A stretch of DNA of 16,922 nucleotides. Origin: Deltaproteobacteria bacterium (GTDB lineage: Bacteria > Desulfobacterota_D > UBA1144 > Nemesobacterales > N074bin48). Position numbers and translations under genes: made by a program. Every line of letters starts with the position of its first letter. The first letter of the stretch is position 1. Below are positions 14,989 through 16,922 of this stretch, in pieces. The stretch is from the NCBI GenBank assembly GCA_004356685.1, contig SMWS01000049.1:1-16922 (forward strand), given 5' to 3'. A model generated the notes under the pieces. The model saw nothing but the letters and a program-made list of their open reading frames with translations. It ran no database searches and was not told the origin of the DNA.

Positions 14989-15164
14989 GTAAAAGCTATA
15001 TTGTTACATGATTAATAGAGGAGTTTCAATTAATTATTTAAAAAATCTTTTGTGTTTATTCAATTAATATCTAGAAGGATGAAATATGATAGAATGAAAT
15101 TATTAAGGATATTTAGGTAAATAAGTTTAAGTGATTAATTAAATGTTGATTGCTAAGTTAAAAT

Positions 15165-15920
15165 TTAAAATGATTTCCAAAAATCAAGGCCCAAAGAATC
15201 AAGTACTTTTTGACCATAAATATTTAAGTAAAATAGTGTATTGGTTACCATTAGAATACCTATCAACATCAATGTGCCTCCGGTAATGTATTTATATATT
15301 CCATAGTGTCTTTTTATCCAAGAAAAAGCCGATAAGGCTTTTGTAAGCACTAAACCTGTAAGTATAAAAGGCAAACCCAGTCCCAAAGAGTATATAAATA
15401 ATAAGAATGCTCCCTCAAAAGCGCCTTCAGCTGTGCTTGCATAAAGTAGTATAGAAGCTAGTATTGGCCCAACGCATGGTGTCCAGCCAAATCCAAATGC
15501 AATGCCTAGCAAAAATGGTCCTAAGTAGCTTGGATTATCTGAACTTACCTGGAATCGCATATCTCTGTAGAGTTGTGGTATTTTTATTATTTCTAGAACA
15601 AATAATGAAAATATAATTATGACAGCGCCTGATATTTTGAGTAGTAAAAATTTGTTTTGCTGAAGAAAACCACCCAGAAATGTTGCTGAAGCACCTAGAG
15701 TAACAAAAAGGAAGGAAAAACCTAAAACAAAAAACAGGCTTGGTACAAGCACTCTTTTTAATGTTTTAGATCTATTGCTTTCAGATAGTTCGTCAAAAGA
15801 AAGTTTTGTAACAAGGGATATATAACCGGGAACGAGTGGTAGTACACAGGGTGAAATGAATGAGACAACACCAGCTGCAAAAGCAAATAACCAACTAATC
15901 TGTACTTCAGTGCCTGTCAA
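15165..15920 (-). CDS. ccdA: CcdA-family transmembrane thiol electron carrier
   Basis: A 251-residue inner-membrane protein with six hydrophobic helices (about 10-30, 56-80, 92-112, 132-160, 165-188, 205-235). It carries the paired conserved cysteines of the CcdA/DsbD core: Cys25 in SFISPCVLPLVPGYIS and Cys149 in GFGWTPCVGPIL. CcdA passes electrons from cytoplasmic thioredoxin to periplasmic thioredoxin-like proteins. The overlapping TlpA-like gene is its probable acceptor, and CcmG a possible second one. The start is a TTG at 15920 overlapping the TGA of the upstream gene as TTGA. This start is supported by GAGGA nine bases before it, and no ATG occurs before the first helix. The family assignment is firm; which acceptor it serves is inference. 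Confidence 0.94.
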   Translation of the reverse strand: MTGTEVQISWLFAFAAGVVSFISPCVLPLVPGYISLVTKLSFDELSESNRSKTLKRVLVPSLFFVLGFSFLFVTLGASATFLGGFLQQNKFLLLKISGAVIIIFSLFVLEIIKIPQLYRDMRFQVSSDNPSYLGPFLLGIAFGFGWTPCVGPILASILLYASTAEGAFEGAFLLFIYSLGLGLPFILTGLVLTKALSAFSWIKRHYGIYKYITGGTLMLIGILMVTNTLFYLNIYGQKVLDSLGLDFWKSF

Positions 15921-16435
15921 TTAAGTATTTCCTCTAAATATTTCTTAAATAGTGCTTCACCACTATCCCCTAAAAAAGGGCCATAGTTTTGCTTAACTAT
16001 ATTCCCATTCTTATCGATAAAAAAAGTGGCTGGAAGTGCTATTACGCCATACTTGTTAGATACTTTGCCAGAACTATCACTTAAATTAAGATAATCTATA
16101 TTAAACGAATTAAGAAATTCTTTTGCGCTAGACGAATCATCCAATACATCAATTCCTATAAAGATTAATCCATCATCTTTATGCTCTGCCCAGGTCTTTT
16201 GTAAAAACGGCATTTCTTCTTTGCAAGGAGCACACCATGAAGACCAAAAGTTGATAATAATAGGTTTGTCTTTAAAGTCGCTAAGTTTTATATTAGAAGA
16301 ATTATCCAACTTTGGCAGAGAAAAATCGTAGGCTTGCTTTAAATTTTCGTTTTCGGCTGATGTATTAGAATCTCGGTCACACGAAAATACAAAAAATATT
16401 GCGATCAATAGAAAAATATTGATAATTTTAGTCAT
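15917..16435 (-). CDS. TlpA/ResA-like thioredoxin-fold lipoprotein
   Basis: A 172-residue periplasmic thioredoxin-like protein. Residues 4-18 are hydrophobic and end in the lipobox VFSC, so Cys19 is the likely lipidated residue. The following linker (20-36) is polar and flexible. The catalytic domain has WCAPC (Cys68, Cys71) in IINFWSSWCAPCKEEMP and the cis-proline loop at Pro135 (ALPATFF). TlpA/ResA-type proteins reduce disulfides in the periplasm using electrons from CcdA, whose gene overlaps the end of this one by four bases. Possible clients are apocytochromes, copper-site proteins, or the cysteine-rich exported protein just upstream. It is a paralogue of ccmG at 9738-10280 but is lipid-anchored instead of helix-anchored. 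There is no Shine-Dalgarno. Confidence 0.92.
   Translation of the reverse strand: MTKIINIFLLIAIFFVFSCDRDSNTSAENENLKQAYDFSLPKLDNSSNIKLSDFKDKPIIINFWSSWCAPCKEEMPFLQKTWAEHKDDGLIFIGIDVLDDSSSAKEFLNSFNIDYLNLSDSSGKVSNKYGVIALPATFFIDKNGNIVKQNYGPFLGDSGEALFKKYLEEILN
15930..15934 (-). promoter_or_regulatory. Shine-Dalgarno deciding the TTG start of ccdA
   Basis: GAGGA on the - strand with a nine-base spacer to TTG at 15920. It lies inside the end of the TlpA-like gene and supports the non-ATG start in a TTGA stop-start overlap. Confidence 0.5.
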
Positions 16436-16461
16436 TTTTTTATAATTTTTGATAATACTTT

Positions 16462-16489
16462 ATGATATGTATTATTTATTAGATGGCAA
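16462..16489 (-). promoter_or_regulatory. Candidate promoter for the tlpA-like/ccdA operon
   Basis: On the - strand, TTGCCA (16489-16484) and TATCAT (16467-16462) are separated by 16 bases. They lie just after the hairpin that ends the upstream gene. This would give a leader of about 20 bases without a ribosome binding site. A TATTAT at 16457-16452 is an alternative -10 box. Confidence 0.3.
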
Positions 16490-16498
16490 GAGAATGAA

Positions 16499-16527
16499 AT
16501 AGGAAGCATGATCTTTATGCTTCCTAT
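16499..16527 (-). terminator. Intrinsic-type terminator after the cysteine-rich exported protein
   Basis: ATAGGAAGCAT (16499-16509) and ATGCTTCCTAT (16517-16527) form a perfect 11-bp stem with a 7-base loop. On the - strand it begins ten bases after the stop of the 16538-16909 gene and is followed by TTTCATTC, a moderate T-rich tail. It separates that gene from the tlpA-like/ccdA pair. Confidence 0.65.
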
Positions 16528-16537
16528 AATTACTTCT

Positions 16538-16909
16538 TTAGGCACAATAGCTTTCATACCATTTTTTTTCAAAAACCATAACTTTAACTGTAACAACTTG
16601 TTCTGTATGATCCATGAGAAGTGCATTAGGGTTAGGCATTGGAGAGTCTTCTAGTACCTGGTAAAGTATGCCGTTAGTTTCGTCTAAAATGCCAAAAGCC
16701 TGCCCAGCTTTAGCACATTTTTGAGCGCATTGCTTATGAGCGGCACCCTTTAGATCCATTGCAATGTAACATGCAGGATCTACTACTCTTCCAGTTGCCG
16801 TACTATCTGTACCATGCATATTCATACTGTCTTGCCATGCTATAGCCTGGGACGATATAAATATCATTGCTCCCATTGCTAGTGCACCTAATATACTTAA
16901 ATATCTCAT
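16538..16909 (-). CDS. Exported cysteine-rich protein with HxxCxxxC motif, OB-like, function unknown
   Basis: A 123-residue protein. I start it at the ATG 16909; a TTG directly before it (16912) would add one residue, and the window edge hides the ribosome binding site. Residues 1-24 are a signal peptide ending in AIA before Trp25. The mature domain has Cys47 (DPACYIAMDLKG), the cluster His58-x2-Cys61-x3-Cys65 (HKQCAQKC), then AFGILDETNG, YQVLED and a final Cys122 in the last three residues. The Cys and His spacing suggests a metal or haem site or a pair of disulfides. I recall similar small exported proteins (GxVxDxxCY...H..CA..C...G...G.L) in other bacteria but know no function. It resembles the beta domain of 1027-1476. 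Next downstream is the tlpA-like/ccdA pair, which could keep its cysteines reduced. Confidence 0.75.
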   Translation of the reverse strand: MRYLSILGALAMGAMIFISSQAIAWQDSMNMHGTDSTATGRVVDPACYIAMDLKGAAHKQCAQKCAKAGQAFGILDETNGILYQVLEDSPMPNPNALLMDHTEQVVTVKVMVFEKKWYESYCA

Positions 16910-16922
16910 CAATATTTACTTC

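Noticed and set aside
14943..15164. Small reading frame or RNA gene in the 222-base gap
   Set aside because: Only a 13-codon frame (near 15079) and A/T palindromes such as TTAATTAA are present; nothing distinguishes them from chance at this composition.
16432..16626. Small - strand open frame spanning the end of the cysteine-rich gene and the start of the TlpA-like gene
   Set aside because: It runs through the perfect 11-bp terminator hairpin and is an out-of-frame reading of the gene end.
1..16922. tRNA genes, CRISPR arrays, insertion sequences or phage genes
   Set aside because: No cloverleaf-like G+C-rich segment, no regularly spaced repeats and no transposase or integrase sequence was seen on either strand.

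Overview
The window is AT-rich (about one third G+C by eye) and densely packed. It looks like chromosomal core and housekeeping DNA from a Gram-negative bacterium: there are exported and lipid-anchored proteins, parts of the system I cytochrome c maturation pathway (CcmG, CcmH), CcdA, a true bacterial glutaminyl-tRNA synthetase and a c-di-GMP enzyme. The combination fits a Desulfobacterota/Dadabacteria-like or related low-G+C lineage, but I cannot place it firmly from sequence alone. I see no insertion sequence, phage gene, CRISPR array, tRNA or rRNA, and no gap between genes longer than about 225 bases.

Layout. 1-953 (+): the 3' end of an unrecognised gene, overlapping a small exported beta-rich protein. 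1027-4502 (-): an alpha/beta hydrolase-OsmC fusion, glnS, and a small periplasmic protein with a Met-rich helix. 4585-8913 (+): a DUF523/DUF1722 (TudS-like) protein, mnmA, mtaB and an exported metallophosphoesterase. 9030-9263 (+): a small anti-sigma-type zinc finger. 9260-10280 (-): ccmG-ccmH. 10436-12619 (+): a fused trehalose-6-phosphate synthase/phosphatase. 12720-13637 (+): a membrane diguanylate cyclase. 13650-14942 (-): a short-form malic enzyme. 15165-16435 (-): a TlpA-like lipoprotein overlapping ccdA. 16538-16909 (-): a cysteine-rich exported protein that resembles the one at 1027-1476.

Two themes join these genes. The first is tRNA sulfur chemistry. A predicted 4Fe-4S desulfidase-family protein (4585-5529) lies directly upstream of a CxxC-type tRNA 2-thiouridylase (MnmA) and the methylthiotransferase MtaB, so insertion and possible removal of sulfur are encoded side by side. 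The second is thiol redox in the cell envelope. There are two paralogous thioredoxin-fold proteins, one paired with CcmH and one with the electron carrier CcdA, plus an OsmC peroxidase domain and cysteine-containing exported proteins that could be clients.

Shine-Dalgarno use is mixed. glnS, the OsmC fusion, the 1027-1476 gene, ccdA and the malic enzyme have purine-rich sites. The TudS-like gene, mnmA, the trehalose gene, ccmG and the TlpA-like gene have none, and several have a -10-like hexamer almost touching the start codon, which suggests very short or absent leaders.
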